A stretch of DNA of 64,000 nucleotides from Vibrio aerogenes (GTDB lineage: Bacteria; Pseudomonadota; Gammaproteobacteria; Enterobacterales; Vibrionaceae), in the NCBI RefSeq assembly GCF_024346755.1, contig NZ_AP024862.1, positions 1,283,554 through 1,347,553 on the forward strand. The letters run 5' to 3'. The position numbers were made by a program, and so were the translations under genes. The notes below the pieces were generated by a model. That model was given only the letters and a program-made list of their open reading frames with translations, was not told the origin of the DNA and made no database searches. Below, piece by piece: positions 29,474 to 38,720 of this stretch (position 1 is its first letter; each line of letters opens with the position of its first letter).

Positions 29474-30945
29474 TACTGATCTAAACGTCCTACCAGTGAC
29501 AACTCAAAGTTCGCACCCATGTACTTAAAGTGAGGACGAACCGCAAGAGACACTTGGTACCAACCAGGATTGCCTTCTACATCGGTCACTTCGATACGCG
29601 CTGCTCGAAGTGGACGACGGCTACGTACGTCTGCTGGTGGGTTTTCCTGATCAGCGACATACTGTTTAATCCAGGTGTTCAATTCACGTTCAAGATCTTG
29701 TCTTTCTTTCCATGAACCAATCTGTTCGCGTTGCAGCACTTTAATATAGTGTGCAAGACGGTTGATGATCATCATATAAGGAAGCTGAGTACCCAGTTTG
29801 TAGTTAGTCTCTGCTTCTTTACCTTCCTTCGTATTCGGGAAGACTTTTGGTTTTTGAATCGAGTTTGCAGAGAAGAATGCAGCATTGTCACTACCTTTAC
29901 GCATGGTCAGTGCAATAAAGCCTTCTTCGGCAAGTTCAAATTCTTTACGGTCAGTAATCAGAACTTCTGTAGGAATCTTCGCCTGCAGCGCACCCATTGA
30001 TTCAAATACGTGGACAGGCAGATCTTCAACTGCACCACCACTTTGTGGACCAATGATATTCGGACACCATCTGTACTTCGCAAAACTGTCTGTGATACGT
30101 GTACCCAGTGCGAATGCAGTGTTACCCCACAGGTAATGCTCATGAGATTCACGGACATTTTCCTGATAATTGAAAGTCTTAATTGGATTTTCAATTGGAT
30201 CATACGGCACACGTAGCAGGAAGCGAGGTGCAGTCAGACCCAGATAGCGCGCATCTTCAGATTCACGCAGTGAACGCCATTTGGTGAATTTAGGGCTTTC
30301 AAAAATAGATTTCACATCTTTGATATTTGGCAGCTCTTCAAAAGAGTCAATACCAAAGAATTCAGGACCAACACTGGACAGGAATGGCGCATGAGCCATG
30401 GCACCCAGAGCAGCCATATACTGAAGCAACTTCATATCTGGTGTTGATGGGGTAAAGGCATAGTTACCGATCATCACACCGGTTGGTTCACCACCAAACT
30501 GACCATATCCTGAAGAATACACTTGCTTATACAAACCTGACTGGCAAGTTTCCGGAGCAAATTCAAAATCTTCCAGCAATTCTTCTTTGGTTGCATGGAT
30601 AATATCGACTTTGTTGTTTTCTCTGAAATCTGTGCGATCAATTAATAGTTTCAATCCACGCCATGCCGATTCCATTTGCTGGAATTGCTCATCGTGTAAG
30701 ATTTCATCCATTTGAGCACTGATTTTCTTATCTAATTCAACCAACATCTGGTCGACAAGAGATTTATTTACAGGCTCAGATTCCTGATGAGAACCGATCA
30801 GATTTTCAATAAACGCAGCCACGCCCTTCTTGGCTACATCATAGCCTTCTTCATCAGGAGCGAGGCGGGTTTGCGCCATTATCTCATCAAGCAGGCTCGC
30901 TTCACCGGCCTGCGATTGTTCAAGTACCGTTTCTGTAGCAGACAT
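29473..30945 (-). CDS. vipB: T6SS contractile sheath large subunit VipB (TssC)
   Basis: This 490-residue protein with VipA forms the contractile tail sheath. Typical blocks are ESAWRGLKLLIDRTDF, YGQFGGEPTGVMIGNYAF and the C-terminal PFKYMGANFELSLVGRLDQ-like end (here HFKYMGANFELSLVGRLDQ). The start was set at ATG 30943-30945, with AGGAA 8 bases upstream; a TTG one codon earlier is unlikely. Confidence 0.96.
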   Translation of the reverse strand: MSATETVLEQSQAGEASLLDEIMAQTRLAPDEEGYDVAKKGVAAFIENLIGSHQESEPVNKSLVDQMLVELDKKISAQMDEILHDEQFQQMESAWRGLKLLIDRTDFRENNKVDIIHATKEELLEDFEFAPETCQSGLYKQVYSSGYGQFGGEPTGVMIGNYAFTPSTPDMKLLQYMAALGAMAHAPFLSSVGPEFFGIDSFEELPNIKDVKSIFESPKFTKWRSLRESEDARYLGLTAPRFLLRVPYDPIENPIKTFNYQENVRESHEHYLWGNTAFALGTRITDSFAKYRWCPNIIGPQSGGAVEDLPVHVFESMGALQAKIPTEVLITDRKEFELAEEGFIALTMRKGSDNAAFFSANSIQKPKVFPNTKEGKEAETNYKLGTQLPYMMIINRLAHYIKVLQREQIGSWKERQDLERELNTWIKQYVADQENPPADVRSRRPLRAARIEVTDVEGNPGWYQVSLAVRPHFKYMGANFELSLVGRLDQ

Positions 30946-31011
30946 CAATCAAATTCCTAAGTTGACGTATAAAAAAAGTTAAACGAAATACCTTATGTAT
31001 CGCGTCGACAA

Positions 31012-31536
31012 TTATTCTTGAGGTTCTTCCGGCTTTGATTCACCTTCACCACCGCTGATGATATTCAATTCAGCAAGTAGTTTGTCACGCGATTCACCAG
31101 ATGCAATCAGCTCTTGTAAACGCTCTCTGAATGCAGGGATATTCCCCAGAGGGCCTTTCAAGGCAACCAACGCTTCACGCAGTTCAATTAACTTTTTCAG
31201 TTCAGGTACCTGAGATGCAACCGCATCAGGGGCAAAATCAGACAGTGACTTAAAGCTTAATTCAACAGGTAAGTCCGAATCTTCTTCACCATTCAATTTA
31301 TTTTTCACAGAAGTGCTAACTGAAAGGTTACTTTCACGCATGACTGATTCAAAATTATTCTTATCAACCGAAACTGTAGGGCGATCTTCAATCTGAGTTT
31401 CTTCAGTATGACCTTTAAAATCACCAATGACTAAGGTCTTCATTGGCAACTCTATCTCAGCTTGCTGATCTCCGGTTGCAGGAACATATTTAATATTAAT
31501 GCGCTCCTTGGGAGCGACACTACCTTCTTTAGACAT
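31012..31536 (-). CDS. vipA: T6SS contractile sheath small subunit VipA (TssB)
   Basis: This 174-residue protein is the sheath partner of VipB. It shows the family N-terminus (PKERINIKY), the core MKTLVIGDFKG and the helix LKKLIELREALVALKGPLGN used for VipB binding. GGAG precedes the ATG. It is the first gene after a 255-base gap, so a promoter probably lies directly upstream. Confidence 0.96.
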   Translation of the reverse strand: MSKEGSVAPKERINIKYVPATGDQQAEIELPMKTLVIGDFKGHTEETQIEDRPTVSVDKNNFESVMRESNLSVSTSVKNKLNGEEDSDLPVELSFKSLSDFAPDAVASQVPELKKLIELREALVALKGPLGNIPAFRERLQELIASGESRDKLLAELNIISGGEGESKPEEPQE

Positions 31537-31705
31537 AAAAAGTCTCCAATACCTATGCCAATAGTCGTTGCTTACCGATTTTCATCTCACATCAAAAAAT
31601 ATCAACGAAATAAATCGTTATTTCATAAATATAATTTTGAGATGAAGACACTCCGTAATATCCGAAAAGATCCGAATATAAAAAATAATTAGATATATCT
31701 GATTA

Positions 31706-31724
31706 ATTATTCATTATCATTCTA
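31706..31724. promoter_or_regulatory. Weak Fur-box-like sequence upstream of vipA
   Basis: Read on the minus strand, TAGAATGATAATGAATAAT matches 13 of 19 bases of the Fur consensus, about 170 bases before vipA. The region is very AT-rich, so a chance match is quite possible. Confidence 0.25.
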
Positions 31725-31791
31725 TCCAACATCCAAAAGACGCCTGATAACCAGATATATTTTTAAATAAACACAAATTATTTCAAAGTAA

Positions 31792-33069
31792 TTACAAATC
31801 CCAATAAATATCGTGATTGTAAAATAAAGTTTTCTCTTTATAGTCGGTCACAAAAGCATTTGCTTCGATAACTTCCGGAGGTGTTAATTGTTCTGTTACA
31901 TCAACAAAAAACTGTTCAACCATTTGATGTAATTTAGTAAAACGGTCATCTCCGGCAAAATCCAGATAAAGTTCAGAGAAAGCTCGTGCTTTGATTAAAT
32001 CCTTGTCAACGAACTGGTACGACGCCGCTTCATGAGAATATATTTTTGCAACTGCAAATAAGGAGGTTAGATCTCCGGCTTCCACGGCTTTTAAACGCCA
32101 TTTAAATGCCTCCTGAAAATCATCCCGGGCTTCATATAATTCAACACATGCTTTGATTGCAGGAATAAAGCCTTCCGATGCAGCTTGCTTATATGTACGC
32201 AATACATCCGGATCACGACTGCCATCTGTTGAAAACTTCAGTTGAGGTGTTCCACTCCCCTGTTGTCTGCGTGCTTTCTCCATTAATGCTAATGGATAAT
32301 TATATTTCACTGAACGACGGAGATAATAATCAGACTTATCCGGAAATCTATTCTGAAAAAACAGAGACAGTAAATATGTTGCTTCTCCTGGATTCTGCCC
32401 AGCAAAAGCAATCAAACCATCATGATAACGTTTTTTCCAGGTATTCCGATCTTTTGGCCGAAGCCAGTCTCCACGTTTATAGAGATATCTCATCGCATGC
32501 AAATTTCCCAACTTCGCTGATAATTCAATATATTTTCTTGATTCAGCAGGCGTTCGGACGGTTGCATTATATTTCATCAACTCAACAGCATATAAAAACG
32601 CAGCGTCCGCATGTTTTTTATCTGCGGCATACCGAAGATAAGCACGCGCATCACTATTTTTAAATTGCGCCCTTAACAGACGTCCTTTTTTATAGGCTTG
32701 ATCAGCCGACATCGACTCAATGTCATAATCATAGGTCTGTTCATCCGCAACAATGATCTTTACAGTTTGCGAATCATCATCAGCATTATTTGATGCTTTG
32801 ATATCAGCTTTTCTGTCAGCTTCTTTATTCTTTCCAGCGTCTTTATCTTCTGCGTTTTTTGTCACAGATTTATGTTGGTTGACTTCTTTAACTAACTCAG
32901 CCGTTGCTTTTGCTTTGACTGATTCAGTTGTTTCAGTAACCGGATCAGGAATAATATTTCCTGGTATATCCAATAACGCAGCAGAAAGAGGAAAAGACTG
33001 TGCCGATATGGCTATTCCTAAAAACACTACACGGGATAAAACACCGACATGTTTAGCCAATATTAACAC
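31792..33069 (-). CDS. Exported Sel1-repeat-like protein of the T6SS cluster
   Basis: This protein of about 425 residues sits between the PAAR gene and vipA, the place of the uncharacterised VCA0106 in V. cholerae. A hydrophobic N-terminal stretch ending FPLSAALL looks like a signal peptide. A Lys/Asp/Ala-rich low-complexity segment follows, then TPR/Sel1-like helical repeats (for example SADQAYKKGRLLRAQFKNSD, HADAAFLYAVELMK, LGNLHAMRYLYKRG). These usually mediate protein contacts. The start is uncertain: GTG at 33067-33069 lies after AGGTGG and within the end of the PAAR gene (a 17-base overlap), and another GTG lies at 33078. The role is unknown. Confidence 0.75.
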   Translation of the reverse strand: MLILAKHVGVLSRVVFLGIAISAQSFPLSAALLDIPGNIIPDPVTETTESVKAKATAELVKEVNQHKSVTKNAEDKDAGKNKEADRKADIKASNNADDDSQTVKIIVADEQTYDYDIESMSADQAYKKGRLLRAQFKNSDARAYLRYAADKKHADAAFLYAVELMKYNATVRTPAESRKYIELSAKLGNLHAMRYLYKRGDWLRPKDRNTWKKRYHDGLIAFAGQNPGEATYLLSLFFQNRFPDKSDYYLRRSVKYNYPLALMEKARRQQGSGTPQLKFSTDGSRDPDVLRTYKQAASEGFIPAIKACVELYEARDDFQEAFKWRLKAVEAGDLTSLFAVAKIYSHEAASYQFVDKDLIKARAFSELYLDFAGDDRFTKLHQMVEQFFVDVTEQLTPPEVIEANAFVTDYKEKTLFYNHDIYWDL

Positions 33070-33337
33070 TACTACCACCTTTCAAAGAACCACCACAACT
33101 TACAGCATCGCCGACTCTCGCAGCCGGTTTGCCATCAATCATGACTGTACCTGAACCACCAGAAATTGATCGTCCATGAGGAGGATGTTTAGGTTTTGAG
33201 TGCGGAGCCAGTGGATCACCTTTACGAGCTGCAGGAATACCATCGTATTTTACGGTGCCAGAACCAGCAAGTACCGGTGTTGGCGGAAACCCAGCATGAT
33301 CGGACCCTGTATGTCCGACGACTATTCCATTTCCCAT
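33053..33337 (-). CDS. PAAR-domain T6SS spike-tip protein
   Basis: This 94-residue PAAR-repeat protein sharpens the VgrG spike and can carry effectors. It shows the family opening MGNGIVVGHTGSDHAGFPPT and two PAAR-type repeats (GSGTVKYDGIPAARKGDPLA and GSGTVMIDGKPAARVGDAVS). There is no C-terminal effector extension. The start is ATG 33335-33337, with GAGG 6 bases upstream. It is the first gene of the cluster. Confidence 0.93.
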   Translation of the reverse strand: MGNGIVVGHTGSDHAGFPPTPVLAGSGTVKYDGIPAARKGDPLAPHSKPKHPPHGRSISGGSGTVMIDGKPAARVGDAVSCGGSLKGGSSVNIG

Positions 33338-34308
33338 ATTTGCCTCATCGTTGTTAGTCAATCCAAAACATGATGAATATTCAGCCTGTTATTCACCATA
33401 TTATTGAATTCCTAATATTTTCTTTTTATTTGAGCTAATTTTTTGAGTATTTTCTAACCATTCAGGCAATTTATTGCCTGAATCAGGCAACTTGTTGCCC
33501 GCTTTAACTTTCTGAAGCGATTTTCCCTTATATTGACAAAATAATCTAGTGCCAAAACACTAAAAATATATATATCAGAAAAACCATCCAACGAAGTGGA
33601 GAATGTCACAAAAAACACTAAAAAACAACAAATGTTCGATATTTTATTTTGGTAAACGCGAGTAAATTAACCATAAATTGACATAATTCTCGCTTTGGGG
33701 GTCTGGAAATGTGCGTTGTTTTATGATTATTAATTCGACAATTTTAATCTATTTCAAATATTTGTGATATTCACCCAAAATTTAATGTATTCATTTCATC
33801 ATCTTTATTGTTGACATTTATTTCCTTTTAATGAAATAAAACTCAATCCTGCTCAAATACGAATAAATCACACACCTGATAGAGTAAAACATATTATTAT
33901 GTCTCTTCATGGGGCCTGAACGAGAATAAAATTATCAAAGCAATCAATCAATTAATTAATTATTTAAGATATTTCCATATTTATTATGTTTATTAACATG
34001 TAATAATTTGATCCAATCACTTCGTTCATTTACTCAACTCTTTGTATAATTCCGCTTTACGTTATTACAATCACTGAAATATGACTCAAATCCCGGCAAT
34101 CTAACAGAAACGGATATGTCAAACGGATAAGAAGCTATCTGACTTACACTTGGGTCAAGCATGATAAAACCGGCATTGTAAACGGAATGATCTCATATGA
34201 ACTGGTAATTATCGGTAGCAGGAAGAGAATTATCATAACTATGAATCACATGATATCTGAGAAAATATAATCGATTACATTTGGAAGAAATAAACAAAAA
34301 GAGGATTT
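33338..34308. other. Long AT-rich divergent region between the T6SS cluster and the FIST transducer
   Basis: This is 971 bases with no convincing gene on either strand, strongly AT-rich compared with its surroundings. It contains the two tandem palindromes at 33460-33499 and must hold the promoters of both flanking units. An AAGAGGA sequence precedes the FIST gene ATG. Confidence 0.5.
33460..33499. promoter_or_regulatory. Two tandem palindromes 21 bp apart upstream of the T6SS cluster
   Basis: ATTCAGGCAAT-TT-ATTGCCTGAAT (33460-33483) is a perfect 11-bp inverted repeat. Next to it, GGCAAC-TT-GTTGCC (33486-33499) repeats the same core. Both share the form GGCAA-n-TT-n-TTGCC, and their centres are exactly 21 bp (two helical turns) apart, as expected for a dimeric regulator binding cooperatively. 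They lie about 125-165 bases upstream of the PAAR start. No T run follows, so they do not look like terminators. Confidence 0.6.
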
Positions 34309-36318
34309 ATGTTAAATATTTTCCGCCCAAAAAAGAATAAAACTCCGCGATCATTGCAGGAAGACCTTTACGTTAAAGTTAAAACGATTCGCAGCAAAGA
34401 TATTTCCCCAGAGAAACTCCGGGAAATGAGCTTTGGAGATAACTCAACCGCTCTTGTACTGGCATTTGTTTCCCCCCATCTGCCTTTTGACAGCATATCC
34501 AGGCAACTCAAAGATGCCATGCCATTTTCTAAACATGTTGTGTCAATTATGACCGCCGGTGAACTGGGCGGTACATCAGAAAAGCTCTACCACGATACAC
34601 AGGGTGAATGGGATGGTATTGTTTTACAAAGTTTCAGCTCAAATCTGTTTCCTCATGTCGATATCGCTCAGGTTCCTCTTTTCTGTGAAGATATTAAGGC
34701 TGGACAAATAAAGCTTGATAAAGATGAGCGTGTTGAAAAAATCAAGCGTGAAATTCAAAAAGTTAAGCTGCCATTCTCAGTCAACTATATCGACACGCTG
34801 GCGCTGACGTTTTTTGATGGTATATCCGCTTCTGAGAACTTTTTTGTGAAAGCTCTTTATCAATCCGAAAAACTGCCCTGCTATTTTATCGGTGGGTCAG
34901 CCGGGGGGAAAATGGATTTCTCTCAGGCAGATATCGCCATCAATGGGAAAATGGTGCCCAATTGTGCCACTTTAATTTTTGTTAAGCTGGCACCATCAAT
35001 AAGGTATGGTATTTTAAAAACCCATAATTTTGAGCCAACCTCCACTTCTTTCACTGTTGCAGAAGCTGATGCAGAAACCCGGATTGTCCGCACACTGCTC
35101 GATGAAAAGCAAATGACATTGAAAACACCGGTAGAAATGTTATGTGAACACTTCCGCTGTCAGCCTGGTGAACTAGCCTCCAGACTACATAAACATAGCT
35201 TTGGCGTAAAAATCGGTGGACAAATCTACATTCGATCCATCGCCAGTATCGATATTGATACGGGCCATATCAAGTTTTTCTGTGACTTCACATTTGGCGA
35301 TAAAATATATCTGGTTAAAGCAAAAGACTTTAATCAGGCATTGCAGAAAGACTATGCCTCTTTTCAACAGGGTAAGCCTGGCAATCCAATTGCAATGATC
35401 GCCAATGACTGCATTTTACGCCGCCTGAATAATAGTGAATCTCTGGCATCAGTTCATACTTTTGATCAGATTCCGGCGATTGCAGGCTTTAGTAGTTTCG
35501 GGGAAATGCTTGGTGTGCACCAGAATGAGACCTTAACAGCACTTAGTTTTTACAAACTAAACGATACAGATAGCTTTTATGATGAGCACGCTGAAAACTT
35601 TCCACTGTATTACGGCAATTACAAAAGCTACTTTATAGAAACAGAGCTGCAAAGTTTACGTAAAACAGTCTCTTTGCAGGAAAAAAATATTCATTATCTC
35701 ATTCAATACAAAGATTTACTCGATCACTTACTGAGTAACCTGAAAGATATCGCTTTGTTTGCTAACAGTACTTCTGAAGCAACTCAAACGGTTCAGACAC
35801 GCTTTATATCAATGTCATCAAAAGTCCAGGAGCAAACTCAGCATAGTCATCAGCTGCAAAATTATGTAGAAACACTGAAGAATAACTCAAATAAGATTCA
35901 GGATATCCTGGACGTGATTGATGGTATTGCAGAAAAAACAAATTTATTAGCCCTGAATGCAGCCATTGAAGCAGCCCGTGCTGGTGAACAAGGCCGGGGG
36001 TTTGCAGTGGTAGCAGATGAAGTCAGAAATTTATCCCAAAGCACTCAGGAAAGTCTGAGCTCTACGGGTGAAACAATCAGCAGCCTTCATGCCTCGATTG
36101 ACTCAATTAAAGAAGTGATTTCCACAACTGTGGAAATTATGGAACATGTCAAAGGTTCATCATCAGAGCTCAATGACGAAATGAGCAAAATGCTCTCTCT
36201 TTCTCAAGAAGCTTCAGGGAGTATACAGGCGAGCATCAATGAAATTGACAATGTACAGGGGGAACTGTCTTATATTGATCAAAATATTCAGACGATTTCT
36301 AAACTGACAGGACAGTAA
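34309..36318 (+). CDS. Soluble FIST-domain methyl-accepting chemotaxis transducer
   Basis: This 669-residue cytoplasmic protein has FIST N and FIST C sensory domains (about residues 30-440), a helical linker and a C-terminal MCP signalling domain, with the conserved hairpin tip around residues 540-575 ([20 protein letters not shown], then [12 protein letters not shown]). There is no transmembrane helix and no C-terminal CheR-tethering pentapeptide. FIST domains are thought to sense small molecules, probably amino acids, but the ligand here is unknown. It should feed a CheA/CheW array or a similar pathway; no che genes are near. The gene is alone between an AT-rich region and a hairpin. Confidence 0.9.
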   Translation: MLNIFRPKKNKTPRSLQEDLYVKVKTIRSKDISPEKLREMSFGDNSTALVLAFVSPHLPFDSISRQLKDAMPFSKHVVSIMTAGELGGTSEKLYHDTQGEWDGIVLQSFSSNLFPHVDIAQVPLFCEDIKAGQIKLDKDERVEKIKREIQKVKLPFSVNYIDTLALTFFDGISASENFFVKALYQSEKLPCYFIGGSAGGKMDFSQADIAINGKMVPNCATLIFVKLAPSIRYGILKTHNFEPTSTSFTVAEADAETRIVRTLLDEKQMTLKTPVEMLCEHFRCQPGELASRLHKHSFGVKIGGQIYIRSIASIDIDTGHIKFFCDFTFGDKIYLVKAKDFNQALQKDYASFQQGKPGNPIAMIANDCILRRLNNSESLASVHTFDQIPAIAGFSSFGEMLGVHQNETLTALSFYKLNDTDSFYDEHAENFPLYYGNYKSYFIETELQSLRKTVSLQEKNIHYLIQYKDLLDHLLSNLKDIALFANSTSEATQTVQTRFISMSSKVQEQTQHSHQLQNYVETLKNNSNKIQDILDVIDGIAEKTNLLALNAAIEAARAGEQGRGFAVVADEVRNLSQSTQESLSSTGETISSLHASIDSIKEVISTTVEIMEHVKGSSSELNDEMSKMLSLSQEASGSIQASINEIDNVQGELSYIDQNIQTISKLTGQ

Positions 36319-36322
36319 AAAT

Positions 36323-36358
36323 AATATTCTCTGTTCCGCAATTTGAGCAGAGAATATT
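36323..36358. terminator. Hairpin after the FIST transducer gene
   Basis: AATATTCTCTG (36323-36333) and CAGAGAATATT (36348-36358) form a perfect 11-bp stem with a 14-base loop directly after the stop codon. There is no long T run. Confidence 0.5.
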
Positions 36359-36426
36359 AACACGACCTATATAAATTGGATAAGATGTCTGCTGTAAAAA
36401 ATCAGATAAAATAAAAGAGGAATCAG

Positions 36427-37440
36427 ATGGCTACGATTAATGATGTTTGTAAAGCAGCCGGTGTATCCAAAGCAACAGTTTCCCGGGTCATTAATCACAG
36501 TGGACAGGTCAGGGAAGAAACCAGACAACATGTACTTTCCATTATGGAACAACTGGGATATCAGCCCAACCTGTTAGCTCAGGCGCTGGCAACAAATACA
36601 TCCAATTCTATTGGTTTGATTTTGCCCCATTTTGCAAATAACTATTTTGGCTCGGTGCTTAAAAAAACAGCTCAAATACTTCAGCTGAAACATAAAAAAT
36701 TATTTGTTATGGATAGCCACGATAACATGAGTGGCGAGATCGAAGCACTTCACTCCCTTGCTGCTCAACGCTGTGATGCCATCATTATTTACAGCCGGCA
36801 TCTGACCGAAACCCAGTTAGCCACAGCTCAACAAGATTTGCAGATTCCGCTTGTTGTACTGAACCGTTGTCTGGAAAAAGAATTACTGTTCAGTTTTGGG
36901 TTCAATCAAAAGCAACTGGCACAAATCGCCGTTGATCACTTACTGGAGCTGGGACACAGGCATATCGCGTGTATTGCAACCCCCCTCACCAGCCAAACGG
37001 GTCAGCAACGACTTCAGGCCTATAAAAGTTGTCTGAATAACCGGAATATACCAGTTCAGGAAGACCTCATTGTACAGGGAAACAGCACACTTCCCAGTGG
37101 TTATACTGCTGCAATGAAACTGCTTGAAAAAAACACCTCATTCACAGCGCTTTTCTGTTGTAATGATAATATGGCAATCGGTGCAATCCGGGCCTTTCAC
37201 GATCAAAATATTTCCGTACCCAAAGATATTTCAGTCATCGGCATTGATAATGAACCGGCAGCCTGTTACGCCATTCCAAGCTTATCTACGGTTTCTCTTC
37301 CTGTTGAAAAGCTGACTGAGGATGCGGTAAATCTGGCGGTATCTTTATCAGATAAAAGCACTCAGGACTCACATCACTACGAATATTCAGGAATGCTTGA
37401 AGCCCGGGAATCAACCCGGACATATCCATACCCGGTATGA
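36427..37440 (+). CDS. LacI/GalR-family transcriptional regulator, first of a tandem pair
   Basis: This 337-residue repressor has an N-terminal LacI-type HTH (ATINDVCKAAGVSKATVSRV), a hinge helix near residue 50 (NLLAQALAT), and a periplasmic-binding-protein-like sugar domain with the usual GIDNEPAACYAIPSLSTVSL block near the C-terminus. GAGG lies 6-8 bases upstream of the ATG. It is similar along its length to the next gene, so the pair is a tandem duplication. No sugar transporter or catabolic gene is adjacent, so the effector is unknown. Confidence 0.88.
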   Translation: MATINDVCKAAGVSKATVSRVINHSGQVREETRQHVLSIMEQLGYQPNLLAQALATNTSNSIGLILPHFANNYFGSVLKKTAQILQLKHKKLFVMDSHDNMSGEIEALHSLAAQRCDAIIIYSRHLTETQLATAQQDLQIPLVVLNRCLEKELLFSFGFNQKQLAQIAVDHLLELGHRHIACIATPLTSQTGQQRLQAYKSCLNNRNIPVQEDLIVQGNSTLPSGYTAAMKLLEKNTSFTALFCCNDNMAIGAIRAFHDQNISVPKDISVIGIDNEPAACYAIPSLSTVSLPVEKLTEDAVNLAVSLSDKSTQDSHHYEYSGMLEARESTRTYPYPV

Positions 37441-37516
37441 TCCCCCCTCAGGTATAACACAAGCTACGGTCTGATGAACTTCAGGATGACAAAAGACTCA
37501 GACCAGTCTTCATGCA

Positions 37517-37550
37517 AAAAATTCAGATAAAAATTCAGATAAAAATTCAA
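37517..37550. repeat. Short AT-rich direct repeats
   Basis: Two perfect copies of AAAAATTCAGAT (37517-37528, 37529-37540) and a third partial copy lie between the two LacI-type genes, just upstream of the candidate operator. Confidence 0.7.
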
Positions 37551-37573
37551 ACCTGATTCAAATTTACAGCAAC

Positions 37574-37595
37574 AAATTGTAACCGGTTCCAATTT
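37574..37595. promoter_or_regulatory. Candidate LacI-family operator
   Basis: ATTGTAACCGGTTCCAAT is an 18-bp palindrome with one mismatched pair and a central CG, the usual form of LacI/GalR-family operators. It extends two more paired bases on each side. It lies about 100 bases upstream of the second LacI-type gene, so auto- or cross-regulation by the pair is likely. Confidence 0.65.
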
Positions 37596-37697
37596 ATTGC
37601 TACTATTGAGATATCATCCACTCAGAGGAAGATACTTCCGCGAAACATAATCCGGGCGGACAATCCTCCTCTGATACAACCTAATGACTGGAGTTTT

Positions 37698-38708
37698 ATG
37701 ACAACTATCGCTGATGTATGTAAAGCTGCCGGTGTATCAAAAGCCACTGTCTCACGTGTTTTAAACAATACCGGACAAGTCTCTGATGCTACCCGACAAA
37801 AAGTAATCACAGCAGTCAATGCTTTGAATTACAGGCCCAGCTCAGTAGCCAGAGCACTTATCACCCGAAAAACCAATACCATTGGGTTAGTTGTTCCCGA
37901 ATTTGAAGGCGCTTACTACGGTTCTCTGCTAAAACAAGCGGCCAGTTCTTCAGAGGGGTATGAAAAACAACTGATTGTCACCGACGGACATAACGACCCT
38001 GTCATGGAAAAAGAAGCCATCTTATTGCTGAGTGATCGTTGCTGTGACGCAATTATCTTATATAGCCGTCATATGCCGGAAAAAATGCTCGCTGAACTCA
38101 TCCAGAGAATCCAGATTCCTGTCGTGACCATTAACCGACAGTTCTCCAGTCCGGCTTTACCCTGTATCACATTCGATCAGGCTGGTGCAGCATATATGAT
38201 TACCTCTTATTTACTTCAGATGGGGCACAGACAAATCGCATGTATTACCGGAGAGTTGAAAACACATACAGGAATTGCCAGGCTTCAGGGATACAGACAA
38301 GCATTAGCTGAATTTGATATTCCATTCGATCCAGCGCTGACCGAGTCAGGTCACAACCATTTTATGGAAGGGTATCAGGCATGTAAAAACCTGTTGAGTC
38401 GACCGGTAAAATTTACAGCCATACTTGCATGCAGTGATGAAATGGCCGTCGGCAGCCTGAAAGCGCTGACAGAAAAAGGAATTAGCGTACCAGAGCATAT
38501 GTCTATTGGTGGCATAGATAATTCTCCGATTTCACAATATGCTTTTCCACCACTGACGACTGTAAGCATTCCAATTGAAGAAATGACAGAGAGTGCCATT
38601 CATCTGGCTTTAAAGCTGGCACAAAATCAAACGTCCCCAAACCAGATTGAATTCACAGGCAGGGTGATTAACCGAAACTCGATTTTGCCGGTCTCGCAGT
38701 CCATCTGA
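37698..38708 (+). CDS. LacI/GalR-family transcriptional regulator, second of a tandem pair
   Basis: This 336-residue paralogue of the preceding gene has nearly the same HTH (TTIADVCKAAGVSKATVSRV), the hinge SSVARALI and the sugar-binding domain ending with SIGGIDNSPISQYAFPPLTT. The recognition helices of the two proteins are almost identical, so they probably bind the same operator, while the ligand domains have diverged more. TGGAG precedes the ATG. The end is 12 bases from the convergent fecE-like gene, with no hairpin between. Confidence 0.88.
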   Translation: MTTIADVCKAAGVSKATVSRVLNNTGQVSDATRQKVITAVNALNYRPSSVARALITRKTNTIGLVVPEFEGAYYGSLLKQAASSSEGYEKQLIVTDGHNDPVMEKEAILLLSDRCCDAIILYSRHMPEKMLAELIQRIQIPVVTINRQFSSPALPCITFDQAGAAYMITSYLLQMGHRQIACITGELKTHTGIARLQGYRQALAEFDIPFDPALTESGHNHFMEGYQACKNLLSRPVKFTAILACSDEMAVGSLKALTEKGISVPEHMSIGGIDNSPISQYAFPPLTTVSIPIEEMTESAIHLALKLAQNQTSPNQIEFTGRVINRNSILPVSQSI

Positions 38709-38720
38709 CCGGCTCATTCT

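Noticed and set aside
32178..32663. 161-residue plus-strand ORF
   Set aside because: Shadow of the Sel1-like T6SS protein gene, with no ribosome binding site or family features.
33460..33499. Tandem palindromes as terminators
   Set aside because: No gene ends nearby on either strand and no T run follows either palindrome.
33535..33560. Possible sigma-54 promoter (TGGCAC on the minus strand) before the T6SS cluster
   Set aside because: The -12 half reads TATT instead of TTGC at the required distance. The nearby palindromes contain GG and TTGC, but one base too close for a sigma-54 promoter.
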